A stretch of DNA of 64,000 bases from Gottfriedia luciferensis (GTDB lineage: Bacteria > Bacillota > Bacilli > Bacillales > Bacillaceae_G): NCBI RefSeq assembly GCF_001712755.1, contig NZ_MDKC01000035.1, positions 223,012 through 287,011 of the forward strand. Direction: 5' to 3'. The position numbers and the translations under genes are program-made. Shown here one piece after another: positions 1-9,137 of the stretch. Position 1 is the first letter of the stretch. Every line of letters begins with the position of its first letter. A model generated the notes under the pieces. That model was not told where the DNA came from. It saw only the letters and a list, made by a program, of their open reading frames with translations, and searched no databases.

Positions 1-59
1 ATTTTAATTTATGACGAGTAAGCTTGTATAAGTATTTACTTTATTCTTGTTTTTTCTAT

Positions 60-100
60 AAAAAAATCATTTAGCTCATATTGTACTAAATGATTTTATT
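60..100 (-). terminator. Terminator downstream of nadA
   Basis: A 12-bp inverted repeat (63-74 with 86-97) lies just beyond the nadA stop codon. On the minus strand it is followed by a T-rich run, as expected of an intrinsic terminator closing nadB-nadC-nadA. The plus strand is also T-rich after the stem, so it may work in both directions. Positions 1-59 hold nothing I recognise. Confidence 0.75.
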
Positions 101-117
101 TTTTTGCTATTTAATTT

Positions 118-1227
118 TTAAGCAAGCTCAAGCATTTTATCTAATGCCTTAATTGCATCTTTTGCAGTTTGTTTATCAACTGTAATAATATTTTGGATAT
201 TACCTTTTTCGATATTTTCTAAAGACCACAATAAATGTGGTAAATCGATACGATTCATCGTTAAACAAGGACACATAAATGGATTTAATGAAATAATCTC
301 CTTATCAGGATGATTTTTAATAATTCTTTGAACCAGATTCATCTCAGTTCCAATTGCCCATTTACTTCCTGCAGGTGCAGCTTCAATTTGGTCAATAATA
401 TATTTCGTAGATCCATTGTCATCACTTGCTGCTACAACTTCTCTTGAACATTCTGGATGCACAATAATTCTCATATCTGGATGATTTTTTCGTACATTCT
501 CAATATTTTTCACTGTAAAATTTTCATGAACCGAGCAGTGACCTTTCCAAAGTATTACTTTAATGTTATTTAGATCGCCCTCATATTCTAAAGTATCCGT
601 TATTGGATTCCAAATTGCCATATGCTCTAATGGTACACCTAATTCAAATGCTGTGTTTCTACCTAAATGTTGATCAGGTAGGAATAAAATACGTTCTTTT
701 TGTGTAAAAGCCCATGAAACAACCTTTTTAGCATTAGATGAAGTTACGGTTGCTCCATCATTTCTACCGACAAACGCTTTAATAGCAGCAGTTGAATTAA
801 CATATGTTAACGGTAAAATCGTGTCTCCAAAAAGCTTTTGTAACTCTACCCATGCACGATCAGTTTGATGGTGATCTGCCATATCTGCCATTGAACAGCC
901 TGCTCTCATATCAGGTAAAATAACGATCTGTTCGTCTTCCGTTAAAATATCTGCGGTCTCTGCCATAAAATGAACTCCACAGAATACAATATACTTCGCC
1001 TTTTTATTATTAGCAGCAACTTGAGCAAGTTGTAGAGAATCTCCAGTCGAATCTGAAAAAACGACAACTTCTTCCTTTTGATAATGATGACCTGGAATGA
1101 AAAGAGCATCACCTAATCTCTCTTTTATATCTTTTACTCTTTTTTCCATTTCTTCAGTTGATAATGTATAATACTCATCAGGAATTTGATATCCTTCATT
1201 TTTTTGTATCATATCTAAAACGTTCAT
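118..1227 (-). CDS. nadA: Quinolinate synthase NadA
   Basis: NadA condenses iminoaspartate with dihydroxyacetone phosphate to give quinolinate in de novo NAD synthesis; it is a cytosolic [4Fe-4S] enzyme. Counted from the ATG at 1227 the protein has 369 residues. Cysteines at C111 (AGCSMADM), C231 (GHCSVHE) and C321 (CPCLTMN) match the three cluster ligands of the B. subtilis enzyme. C260 and C319 correspond to its additional cysteine pair. A GTG three codons upstream (1236) is also open, but the GGAG box is better spaced for the ATG. It is the last gene of nadB-nadC-nadA and should be repressed by NiaR through the operator upstream of nadB. Confidence 0.95.
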   Translation of the reverse strand: MNVLDMIQKNEGYQIPDEYYTLSTEEMEKRVKDIKERLGDALFIPGHHYQKEEVVVFSDSTGDSLQLAQVAANNKKAKYIVFCGVHFMAETADILTEDEQIVILPDMRAGCSMADMADHHQTDRAWVELQKLFGDTILPLTYVNSTAAIKAFVGRNDGATVTSSNAKKVVSWAFTQKERILFLPDQHLGRNTAFELGVPLEHMAIWNPITDTLEYEGDLNNIKVILWKGHCSVHENFTVKNIENVRKNHPDMRIIVHPECSREVVAASDDNGSTKYIIDQIEAAPAGSKWAIGTEMNLVQRIIKNHPDKEIISLNPFMCPCLTMNRIDLPHLLWSLENIEKGNIQNIITVDKQTAKDAIKALDKMLELA

Positions 1228-1251
1228 TTTCCCCACTCCAATCCCTCTTTA

Positions 1252-2079
1252 TTACAAGTAGAAGCTTATATCTAATGCTTTTGCCGAATGTGTTAAACAG
1301 CCTAAAGAAATAACATTTACACCACAGTTTTGAAAACTTGCTAAATTATCTAAAGTAATTCCACCAGAAGCTTCAGTTACAATCGTTTCTGGAACAAGCT
1401 TAACGAATTCTTTTATTTCATCTGGCGTACGATTATCAAACATAATGACATCGGCACCCGCTTCAATAGCTTGAAGAACTTGATCTTTGTTTTCAGTCTC
1501 GACTTCAATTTTGACCATATGACCTAATTTATTTCGTAATGAATCAACAGCATTTTTAATTGAACCTGCGTAAGCAATATGATTATCTTTCAGCATCACT
1601 GCATCATATAAACCGAAACGATGGTTCGCTCCTCCACCACAAGTAACTGCATACTTATCAAACAAACGTAAACCTGGCATCGTTTTTCTTGTATCGACAA
1701 GTTTGATTTTTTCGTCGTTTAATGTTTCAACTGCTTTTGAAGTAAGCGTTGCAATCCCACTCATTCGTTGTAAAAGATTAAGCATAACTCTTTCACCTGA
1801 TAATAACACTTGAACTGGTCCTTCTACTTCTGCAATTAGCTGCCCTGCCTGAACAGATTCACCATCTTTAACGTGCAGTGTTACTTTTATATCATCATGA
1901 AGTAATTTATACGTTATTTCGATTAATTCCGTACCCGCAATTACTCCATCTGCCTTAGCAAGTACTTTTCCAGTTGTTCTTTCATGCATTGGAAAAATAT
2001 GAATTGAGGATAGATCCCCTTCCCCAATATCCTCTAGTAAAAATTGCTCAATCATTTTTTTAGCTTTTAATGTATTCAT
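1252..2079 (-). CDS. nadC: Nicotinate-nucleotide pyrophosphorylase (quinolinate phosphoribosyltransferase) NadC
   Basis: Converts quinolinate and PRPP to nicotinate mononucleotide, CO2 and pyrophosphate, the step after NadA. The 275-residue length is normal for the family. The N-terminal alpha/beta domain starts MIEQFLLEDIGEGDLSS. The barrel carries the substrate-binding stretch TRKTMPGLRLFDKYAV followed by GGGANHR, and later KIEVETE and DVIMFDN. It lies 24 bases upstream of nadA and 12 bases downstream of nadB, so the three genes form one operon. Nothing unusual is seen. Confidence 0.96.
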   Translation of the reverse strand: MNTLKAKKMIEQFLLEDIGEGDLSSIHIFPMHERTTGKVLAKADGVIAGTELIEITYKLLHDDIKVTLHVKDGESVQAGQLIAEVEGPVQVLLSGERVMLNLLQRMSGIATLTSKAVETLNDEKIKLVDTRKTMPGLRLFDKYAVTCGGGANHRFGLYDAVMLKDNHIAYAGSIKNAVDSLRNKLGHMVKIEVETENKDQVLQAIEAGADVIMFDNRTPDEIKEFVKLVPETIVTEASGGITLDNLASFQNCGVNVISLGCLTHSAKALDISFYL

Positions 2080-2091
2080 GAATTTCTCTCC

Positions 2092-3573
2092 TCAAATATT
2101 AGCTGGTTGATCTATATATTCTATAAAATGTGAGCCGATGCTTTCTTTTCTTCTTATAGCAGCTTCTGCAATTAGTTTTCCAGTCATTAACATATTGTAT
2201 CTTTCTAGTTCCTCTTTGTTCATCGGGCGTGAATCAACTGTTTTAGACTCTAAGAAATAAGAAAAATATGTGATTGCTTTATTTAGATCTTCTTCATTTC
2301 TTACAATACCGATATATTTCATCATTATTTCTTTAATTTCATCTTTTTTAGGTAAGATTCTAAATCTTGGTATCATGTATTTTGGTGGGTTCTCATTTAT
2401 TTTAGATAAAGGAAGGTCAGCTATAAATTTCGCAACCTTTTTACCAAACACAATCCCTTCTAATAAAGAATTACTAGCAAGTCGGTTTGCACCATGTACA
2501 CCTGTACAAGCAACCTCTCCTACTGCATACAATCCTGGAATAGTCGTTTCTCCATTTGCAGATGTCTTTACCCCACCCATGTGGAAATGTGCACCTGGAA
2601 CAACAGGAATCAATCCTTTTTGTAAATCAATTCCATTATTAATAAGATTGGCAGTAATTGTTGGGAAACGTTTTTCAAATCCATCAATCATTTCGATCGA
2701 TACATAGATTTCTTCCCCGTTTTGCATTTCATTAAAAATCGCCCTACTAACAACATCTCTTGGTGCTAAATCTTCAAATGGATGAATTCCTTTCATAATG
2801 CGACGACCAGTTTTCGTTACTAAAAAAGCTCCTTCACCTCTAACAGCTTCTGATACTAGACCCTTACATGCCCCATTAATATAAAGCATGGTAGGATGAA
2901 ATTGAATAAATTCCAAATCAGCCATCTCACAACCTGCTCGATATGCCATAGCAATTCCATCTCCGGTTATGGCCTTATTATTAGAACTAAATTGATACAT
3001 TGCCCCAATACCGCCAGTCGCCAGAAGTGTTGTGTTTGCAAAACAGGATTCTAATTCCCCATTTTCATTAAGTATATAAACACCTTTACATTTTCCATCT
3101 TGTATGATTAAATCAATTACCATTTCATTTTCAATAATCGTTATTTTCTCTTTTATCCGTGCAAAAACAGTTTCAACTAAATGCTTTCCAGTGGCATCTC
3201 CGCCAGAATGTAATATTCTATTTTTCCGATGCGCTCCTTCTCTACCAAGATGAAACTGACCTAATTCATCTTTATCAAATTCCATGCCAATAGAAACAAG
3301 ATCCTTCATAGATGTTGTTCCGTTCTTTACTAGTTCTTCTACTGCTTCTATATTATTTACATTACAACCCGCTTCGAGCGTATCTTGTTTATGAAGTTCC
3401 CAAGAATCATCATCAGACATTACAGCTGCAATTCCACCTTGTGCAAGCATCGAATTGCTGTCCCAAATTTTTTTCTTTGTGAATAGAATCACATTTTTAG
3501 ACTGACAAATTTCCTCAGCAGCCATTAATGCAGCAATCCCACTGCCAATAATGACAACGTCTGCAGTTCGCAT
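2092..3573 (-). CDS. nadB: L-aspartate oxidase NadB
   Basis: FAD-dependent oxidation of L-aspartate to iminoaspartate, the first step of de novo NAD synthesis. The N-terminus has the dinucleotide-binding motif VVIIGSGIAALMAAEE. Further conserved parts are SMLAQGGIAAV, HREGAHRKNRILH-like active-site residues, and GLYAVGEVACTGVHGANRLASNSLLE near the FAD end. I place the start at the ATG at 3573, eight bases after GGAGGG; an in-frame start five codons upstream (3588) would lie before that ribosome site. The product is 493 residues. It is first in the operon and divergent from nifS, with a NiaR-type operator between. Confidence 0.95.
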   Translation of the reverse strand: MRTADVVIIGSGIAALMAAEEICQSKNVILFTKKKIWDSNSMLAQGGIAAVMSDDDSWELHKQDTLEAGCNVNNIEAVEELVKNGTTSMKDLVSIGMEFDKDELGQFHLGREGAHRKNRILHSGGDATGKHLVETVFARIKEKITIIENEMVIDLIIQDGKCKGVYILNENGELESCFANTTLLATGGIGAMYQFSSNNKAITGDGIAMAYRAGCEMADLEFIQFHPTMLYINGACKGLVSEAVRGEGAFLVTKTGRRIMKGIHPFEDLAPRDVVSRAIFNEMQNGEEIYVSIEMIDGFEKRFPTITANLINNGIDLQKGLIPVVPGAHFHMGGVKTSANGETTIPGLYAVGEVACTGVHGANRLASNSLLEGIVFGKKVAKFIADLPLSKINENPPKYMIPRFRILPKKDEIKEIMMKYIGIVRNEEDLNKAITYFSYFLESKTVDSRPMNKEELERYNMLMTGKLIAEAAIRRKESIGSHFIEYIDQPANI

Positions 3574-3631
3574 AGTTGCCCCCTCCATTTACAGTTCATC
3601 TATTTAAATTTTATCTTATAGATAAAAAAGC

Positions 3632-3644
3632 TGTCTTGACACCT
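3632..3644. promoter_or_regulatory. NiaR (YrxA) operator in the nadB/nifS divergent promoter region
   Basis: The sequence TGTCTTGACACCT matches the core of known NiaR/YrxA operators of Bacillus. TTGACA at 3636-3641 would also be the -35 box for the plus-strand nifS-niaR transcript. Bound nicotinate-loaded repressor would then block nifS-niaR directly and could block nadB, giving autoregulation. The operator match is seen; occupancy is inferred. Confidence 0.7.
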
Positions 3645-3711
3645 ATATTTACATATATTTAAACTAATGACAAGAAATTTTTTTTTAATGAGTAAAAAAG
3701 GAGACTTTAAT

Positions 3712-4842
3712 TTGATTTATTTAGACTATGCTGCTACAACTCCAATGAGTGAAGAAGCCATTGAGACATTTGTCACTGCCTCTAAAAATTACTTTGGAAA
3801 TGAGCGAAGTTTACATGATATTGGCTCAAAGGCATCACTGTTACTTGAAGCATGCCGCAAGCAATTAGCAGGATTTATAAATGCTAGCCCCGCTTCAATT
3901 TACTTTACAAGTGGAGGAACTGAATCAAATTTAATTGCTATTCAAACCCTCTTAAAGAGTACAAAAAAAGTCGGAAAACACATATTAACCACAACATTAG
4001 AGCATTCTTCAATTAGCAATTATTTAAAAGTACTGGAAGAACAAGGTTATGAAGTTTCTTATTTACCAGTTACAAATAGCGGGATTATATCCTTAGAAGT
4101 AATTGAAAATGCAATTCGCGAAGATACTGTATTGGGCATTTTTCAACATGTCAATTCTGAAATTGGAGCTATTCAACCGATTAACGAGATTGCAAATTTA
4201 TTTAATTCATCAAATATTTTACTTCATTGCGATTGTGTACAATCATTTGGAAAAATAGCAATAGATGTCTCAAAATATGAAATTTCTAGTCTTAGTATTT
4301 CAGGTCATAAATTATATGGACCAAAAGGGATCGGAGCCCTTTATTTAAATCCTAAATTAACTTGTCAACCAATCTATCCCGGTACATCTCATGAAAGTGG
4401 GATTCGTCCCGGTACTGTTAATGTCCCAGCAATTGCATCATTCGTAACAGCAACTGGTCATATCATAAAAAATCAAGACGAAGAGCAAAAGAGATGTCAC
4501 TATTTAAAAAATGTTTTAAAATCACAATTACAAGATGTTCAACATCTTGTAAAATTTGAAGGTTCTGATGGAGAGTGTATTCCAAATATAATTGGAATGA
4601 GGATCATTGGACTTGAAGGCCAGTTTGTCATGCTTGAATGCAATCGACATCAATTTGCCATTTCAACAGGAAGTGCCTGTGCAATTGGCATGCAGAAACC
4701 TTCAGAAACGATGTTAGCAATCGGAAGAGACCCTCATGAAGCAAAACAATTCTTCAGAGTTTCAGTCGGGAAACAAACAACAAAAGAAGACTTAGTCAAA
4801 TTTTCATCTGTGTTAAAATTAATCATTAATCAAAACTTTTAA
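3712..4842 (+). CDS. nifS: NifS-type cysteine desulfurase dedicated to NadA
   Basis: A PLP-dependent class V aminotransferase-fold enzyme that moves sulfur from cysteine; in B. subtilis the equivalent neighbour NifS builds the NadA cluster. The PLP lysine lies in SISGHKLYGPKGIG and the persulfide cysteine in STGSACAIGM. I choose the TTG at 3712 (376 residues, LIYLDYAATTP onset), because AAAAAAGGAG sits eight bases before it and family members start at this point. The upstream ATG at 3667 would add 15 residues not seen in relatives. It is followed 14 bases later by niaR and is divergent from nadBCA. Confidence 0.93.
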   Translation: MIYLDYAATTPMSEEAIETFVTASKNYFGNERSLHDIGSKASLLLEACRKQLAGFINASPASIYFTSGGTESNLIAIQTLLKSTKKVGKHILTTTLEHSSISNYLKVLEEQGYEVSYLPVTNSGIISLEVIENAIREDTVLGIFQHVNSEIGAIQPINEIANLFNSSNILLHCDCVQSFGKIAIDVSKYEISSLSISGHKLYGPKGIGALYLNPKLTCQPIYPGTSHESGIRPGTVNVPAIASFVTATGHIIKNQDEEQKRCHYLKNVLKSQLQDVQHLVKFEGSDGECIPNIIGMRIIGLEGQFVMLECNRHQFAISTGSACAIGMQKPSETMLAIGRDPHEAKQFFRVSVGKQTTKEDLVKFSSVLKLIINQNF

Positions 4843-4856
4843 TCGAGGAAATTAAA

Positions 4857-5393
4857 ATGAATAAAAAACTTTTAGGGGAAGAAAGAAGAAAGAAAGTATT
4901 ACAATGGTTAAAGGAGTCTGAGTCGCCCTTATCAGGCAATTCCTTAGCTAAAAGAGCAAATGTTAGTCGACAAGTTGTTGTAGGTGATATTACACTTTTA
5001 AAAGCGAAAAATGAGCCAATACTAGCAACTGCACAAGGTTATATTTATATACATCCTAATAAGGAAACGAACAAAATTAGAAAAGTAATTATTTGTCACC
5101 ATACAGCTGAAGACACGCAAAAAGAACTAGAAATATTAGTCGATCACGGTGTTACAGTTAAAGATGTAATGGTTGAACATCCTGTCTATGGATATATCAC
5201 AGCCCAATTACAAATTGCGAACCGTTATGATATAAGCTTATTTCTTCAAAAAATGGGAGAAACTAGCTCCGTCCCACTTTCTAATTTAACAAATGGAACA
5301 CATCTTCATACGATCGAGGCAGATAGTGAACAGCAACTTAATAGTGCGATCTTACAATTAAAAAATGAAGGTTTTTTGGTAGACATACCTTAA
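4857..5393 (+). CDS. niaR: Niacin-responsive transcriptional repressor NiaR (YrxA)
   Basis: A 178-residue regulator with an N-terminal winged helix-turn-helix (about residues 9-60, SGNSLAKRANVSRQVVVGDI). A C-terminal 3H ligand domain follows (about 75-170). The histidine-bearing motifs of the 3H domain are visible: CHHTAED, VEHPVYG and GTHLHTIEA. It represses NAD synthesis genes when nicotinic acid is plentiful. It is co-transcribed with nifS behind the operator at 3632-3644, so it should be autoregulated. Confidence 0.94.
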   Translation: MNKKLLGEERRKKVLQWLKESESPLSGNSLAKRANVSRQVVVGDITLLKAKNEPILATAQGYIYIHPNKETNKIRKVIICHHTAEDTQKELEILVDHGVTVKDVMVEHPVYGYITAQLQIANRYDISLFLQKMGETSSVPLSNLTNGTHLHTIEADSEQQLNSAILQLKNEGFLVDIP

Positions 5394-5445
5394 GTGAAGG
5401 TTTAAGTGGTTTGAATTGGTAGATTTCTTTGATTAAACAATAAAG

Positions 5446-5497
5446 GGGCTGTCTCATGTGTCAGAGTAAGGGACATATGGGCATCCTTTTTTTATTG
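5446..5497 (+). terminator. Probable terminator after niaR
   Basis: An imperfect stem with wobble pairs and one bulge (roughly 5450-5463 with 5472-5485) is followed by seven Ts. It lies about 55 bases after the niaR stop and fits an intrinsic terminator. The mismatches lower confidence. Confidence 0.45.
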
Positions 5498-5658
5498 TAG
5501 ATCTGGGGTATCACATTCAGGCTTTTATTGTATTTTTGTTTTTGGTCTTGTTGATGATCATTTCAGCAAGCTTTAAACACTTTTTTAGTCGAAATAGAAA
5601 AATCTGTGTGAATTTGATCCTTTTCCTTTTAATGGGTCTTATTTTTGTTCAATTTTAA
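5470..5658 (+). other. Open hydrophobic frame without a start codon
   Basis: This 62-codon open frame between stops reads as two membrane-like stretches (FIVFLFLVLLMIIS and LILFLLMGLIFVQF) separated by a basic loop (FSRNRKI). No ATG, GTG or TTG with a ribosome site begins it, and it starts inside the niaR terminator. T-rich DNA gives hydrophobic frames by chance, so this is either an eroded small membrane gene or noise. I do not recognise a family. Confidence 0.2.
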
Positions 5659-5695
5659 GTCAAAATACCTTTACTAGTATGGGTAAAACTTTATC

Positions 5696-5850
5696 TTATT
5701 TGCGATTTGTGGGAATTTATTTGTAGTTTTGCTAAGTTTATTTGTGATTCTTGAATTTTAATTGCGATTGTGTCAATTTTATTTGCGATTCTCGAAATTT
5801 ATTTGCATTTCACTATTCGATTGCGAGAGAGACTTCTTAATTGCGATCTT
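5696..5850 (+). repeat. Degenerate tandem array of a 20-21-bp unit (TTATTTGCGATT core)
   Basis: Eight successive units carry variants of TTATTTGCGATT starting near 5696, 5717, 5738, 5758, 5779, 5799, 5817 and 5837. The spacing is 20 or 21 bases, apart from one 18-base step before unit seven. The core is conserved and the 8-9 bases after it vary. The array fills most of the gap between niaR and obgE. Confidence 0.8.
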
Positions 5851-5891
5851 ACAAGTCATATTTACAGCATTTTATTTATGAATAAATAAGA

Positions 5892-5924
5892 AAGAGGGTG
5901 TTCCACTTGGACACCCTCTTTTTA
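5892..5924 (-). terminator. Terminator after obgE
   Basis: A 10-bp perfect stem (5892-5901 with 5911-5920, core AGAGGGTGT) lies 12 bases beyond the obgE stop codon. A T run on the plus strand and a T-rich stretch on the minus strand follow it. It is a strong intrinsic terminator for the spo0B-obgE end. Confidence 0.85.
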
Positions 5925-5935
5925 TAAAGGAATTA

Positions 5936-7237
<1,302 letters not shown>

Positions 7238-7780
7238 TTATTTTTCCATTTTAAATTCGATACTGCACTCTTCTGTCTCACAAAAATATGACATCATTCT
7301 GATTTTTGAGCTGTCATTTGATGATGAAACAATCCACTTCAACATATCTTCTTTCTTTGTTAGTTTACCTCTGAAGTCAAAAAAGAAACTAACTGTTTTA
7401 TCATTTATTTCAATTGTTAAACTAACAAAATTTTCCTCATAAATATGTACCCAAGATTCTAGTTTTTCTAAAAAATTTTGAATCCATACTGTCATCACTT
7501 CGTCTAAATTTTTAAGCGAACATGGTTCTCCTAAAATTTCATAATCTAGCACAATTGTACGAGGCTTCCAGTTATAGGTAATGATAAATTCTGCAAACTC
7601 TGGAATTTGTAACGAACAGATTTTAGCTTCATTCAAAGAATCAGCAACAATTTTCGTAATCGTTTCTTCTAGCTGGTCAGATTGACCTGTGGCCATGTAT
7701 CCTTTTATTAATTGAATTCGATTTAACCAATCATGACGTGAATGTCTTAATACCTCTAGAACGTCCCATTTTTCCTGCAT
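7238..7780 (-). CDS. spo0B: Sporulation phosphotransferase Spo0B
   Basis: Transfers phosphate from Spo0F to Spo0A in the sporulation phosphorelay. The helical-hairpin histidine motif LRHSRHDWLNRIQLIKGYM is near the N-terminus. H16 here aligns with the phosphorylated His30 of B. subtilis Spo0B, so the N-terminus is about 14 residues shorter. The rest is a degenerate kinase-like domain with little conserved sequence, as usual for this protein. The 180-residue length and the position between rpmA and obgE both support the call. Confidence 0.92.
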   Translation of the reverse strand: MQEKWDVLEVLRHSRHDWLNRIQLIKGYMATGQSDQLEETITKIVADSLNEAKICSLQIPEFAEFIITYNWKPRTIVLDYEILGEPCSLKNLDEVMTVWIQNFLEKLESWVHIYEENFVSLTIEINDKTVSFFFDFRGKLTKKEDMLKWIVSSSNDSSKIRMMSYFCETEECSIEFKMEK

Positions 7781-7835
7781 TGTATTCTCCTATAGGTTTA
7801 CATTTTTCGTATTTATGAAGGTAATATAAAAGTTT

Positions 7836-7952
7836 GACCCGGCATTTTGATTGATCATTTTGAAAGTCTCAAACTAGTGTGTAGCTTGTAAAATGCCGAG
7901 TCTTTGGAGCATATTGTTTGAGAGGTTGCTATAACAACATTTTTTATAGCAA
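7836..7952 (-). other. Two hairpins in the rpmA-spo0B intergenic region
   Basis: One inverted repeat pairs 7836-7848 with 7890-7902 (GACYCGGCATTTT arms, one mismatch, 41-base loop). A second pairs 7926-7934 with 7944-7952 (TTGCTATAA arms, 9-base loop). Neither has a strong T tract on the minus strand. They sit between the rpmA terminator and spo0B, so they could be leader structures of a separate spo0B-obgE transcript. Confidence 0.4.
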
Positions 7953-7982
7953 TTTATTATATATAAAAATGTCTTAAGTACA

Positions 7983-8013
7983 GAAAAACTCTAACCTAAA
8001 AGGTTAGAGTTTC
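7983..8013 (-). terminator. Terminator after rpmA
   Basis: A 12-bp perfect stem with a 4-base loop (7985-7996 with 8001-8012, AAACTCTAACCT arms) lies just beyond the rpmA stop. A TTTTTC tail follows on the minus strand. It ends the rplU-prp-rpmA operon. Confidence 0.85.
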
Positions 8014-8025
8014 TAAGTTAGTTTC

Positions 8026-8316
8026 TTAAGCTTCTTGAGCTACAGGGTATACACTTACTTGTTTGCGGTCACGGCCTAAACGTTCGAATTTAACTACGCC
8101 ATCAACCTTCGCAAATAATGTGTCATCTCCACCACGACCAACGTTTACACCTGGATAAATCTTAGTGCCGCGTTGACGGTAAAGAATTGAACCACCAGTT
8201 ACGAATTGTCCATCAGCACGTTTAGCGCCAAGACGTTTTGACATTGAGTCACGACCGTTTTTTGTAGAACCTACTCCCTTTTTAGAAGCAAATAACTGAA
8301 GATTTAATTTTAACAT
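8026..8316 (-). CDS. rpmA: Large ribosomal subunit protein bL27
   Basis: A 96-residue bL27 found near the peptidyl transferase centre. It starts with the Firmicutes-type N-terminal extension [10 protein letters not shown], which must be removed before [14 protein letters not shown] can reach the active site. The rest ([21 protein letters not shown] and [10 protein letters not shown]) is standard. The gene for the protease that removes the extension, prp, is directly upstream, and rplU precedes it. Confidence 0.98.
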   Translation of the reverse strand: MLKLNLQLFASKKGVGSTKNGRDSMSKRLGAKRADGQFVTGGSILYRQRGTKIYPGVNVGRGGDDTLFAKVDGVVKFERLGRDRKQVSVYPVAQEA

Positions 8317-8332
8317 GGTTACACCTCCTGTT

Positions 8333-8668
8333 TTACTCGTTTATAGTGACATAGTCACCGTAACTTGCAGCGATAGTTTGTAAAGATACGATCATCGCTT
8401 CAAGGATAAGTTGCGCTTTTTGCATATTATCTTCATTTAAATCAATCGGTAATTGATACTTCAAGAAACCTTTCTTTTCATCAATTACTGTATTTAATTC
8501 GGAATCTATACGACAAATTGCTTCCAAAGCATTTACAGTTCCTACTGAAACTGCTGATATACCGGCACAAACAATGTCAGTCCCAGCATCAGAAAAAAAT
8601 GCATGTCCACTTATTTTAAAGGAACCTATACGTCCATCTTTTAAACGTTCAATTGTTATTTTAGTCAT
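8333..8668 (-). CDS. prp: Ribosomal-processing cysteine protease Prp (YsxB)
   Basis: A 111-residue Prp protease that cleaves the N-terminal extension of bL27 after the LNLQLFA motif. The catalytic pair is present at the family positions: His22 in SGHAFF and Cys34 in [13 protein letters not shown]. It lies between rplU and rpmA in the usual operon, 9 bases after rplU and 16 bases before rpmA. Its substrate in this genome carries the matching cleavage motif. Confidence 0.95.
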   Translation of the reverse strand: MTKITIERLKDGRIGSFKISGHAFFSDAGTDIVCAGISAVSVGTVNALEAICRIDSELNTVIDEKKGFLKYQLPIDLNEDNMQKAQLILEAMIVSLQTIAASYGDYVTINE

Positions 8669-8677
8669 TACTTAAAA

Positions 8678-8986
8678 TTAAGCGTTGATTTTTTCGATAA
8701 CAACTTTAGTGTAAGGTTGACGATGACCTTGCTTACGACGGTAGTTCTTTTTAGATTTGTATTTGAATACAAGAATCTTTTTAGCTTTACCGTTCTTTTC
8801 AACTTTTGCAGTTACAGTAGCTCCTTCAACAGTTGGGCTACCAACTTTGATGTTTTCGCCACCTACGAATAAAACTTTGTCGAATGTTACAGTTTCACCT
8901 GCGTTAGTATCAAGTTTCTCGATGTAGATTGCTTGACCTTCTTCAACTTTGATTTGTTTACCACCAGTTTCAATAATTGCGTACAT
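8678..8986 (-). CDS. rplU: Large ribosomal subunit protein bL21
   Basis: A 102-residue bL21 that binds 23S rRNA, recognised by [17 protein letters not shown] at the N-terminus and the basic [19 protein letters not shown] tail. It is the first gene of rplU-prp-rpmA and is preceded by a structured leader that fits the L21 autoregulatory RNA. A GGAGGTG ribosome site lies directly upstream. Confidence 0.98.
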   Translation of the reverse strand: MYAIIETGGKQIKVEEGQAIYIEKLDTNAGETVTFDKVLFVGGENIKVGSPTVEGATVTAKVEKNGKAKKILVFKYKSKKNYRRKQGHRQPYTKVVIEKINA

Positions 8987-8989
8987 AAT

Positions 8990-9110
8990 TGCACCTCCTC
9001 AATAGTCTAAGACTCGCCACAAATAGGCATGCTAAAAAAGCAATTTAATACCTATTATGTGCGGTTGTAGCACGGGTGCGCTACAAACAATAACATTATG
9101 ATGTTACCAC
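8990..9110 (-). ncRNA. L21 leader (autoregulatory 5' UTR of rplU)
   Basis: The 150 bases between rng and rplU can fold on the minus strand. One hairpin forms around GTTGTAGCGCACCCGTGCTACAAC (about 9064-9087), and further paired segments run to the ribosome site. Position and length fit the known Firmicutes L21 leader family, thought to let L21 repress its own operon. The identity is inferred from context and structure without a covariance-model search. Confidence 0.65.
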
Positions 9111-9137
9111 GGGGCATGTCGAATGTCAACAACTACT

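Noticed and set aside
2270..2707. 145-codon plus-strand frame inside nadB
   Set aside because: Antisense to a well-conserved enzyme gene; no start context and no family.
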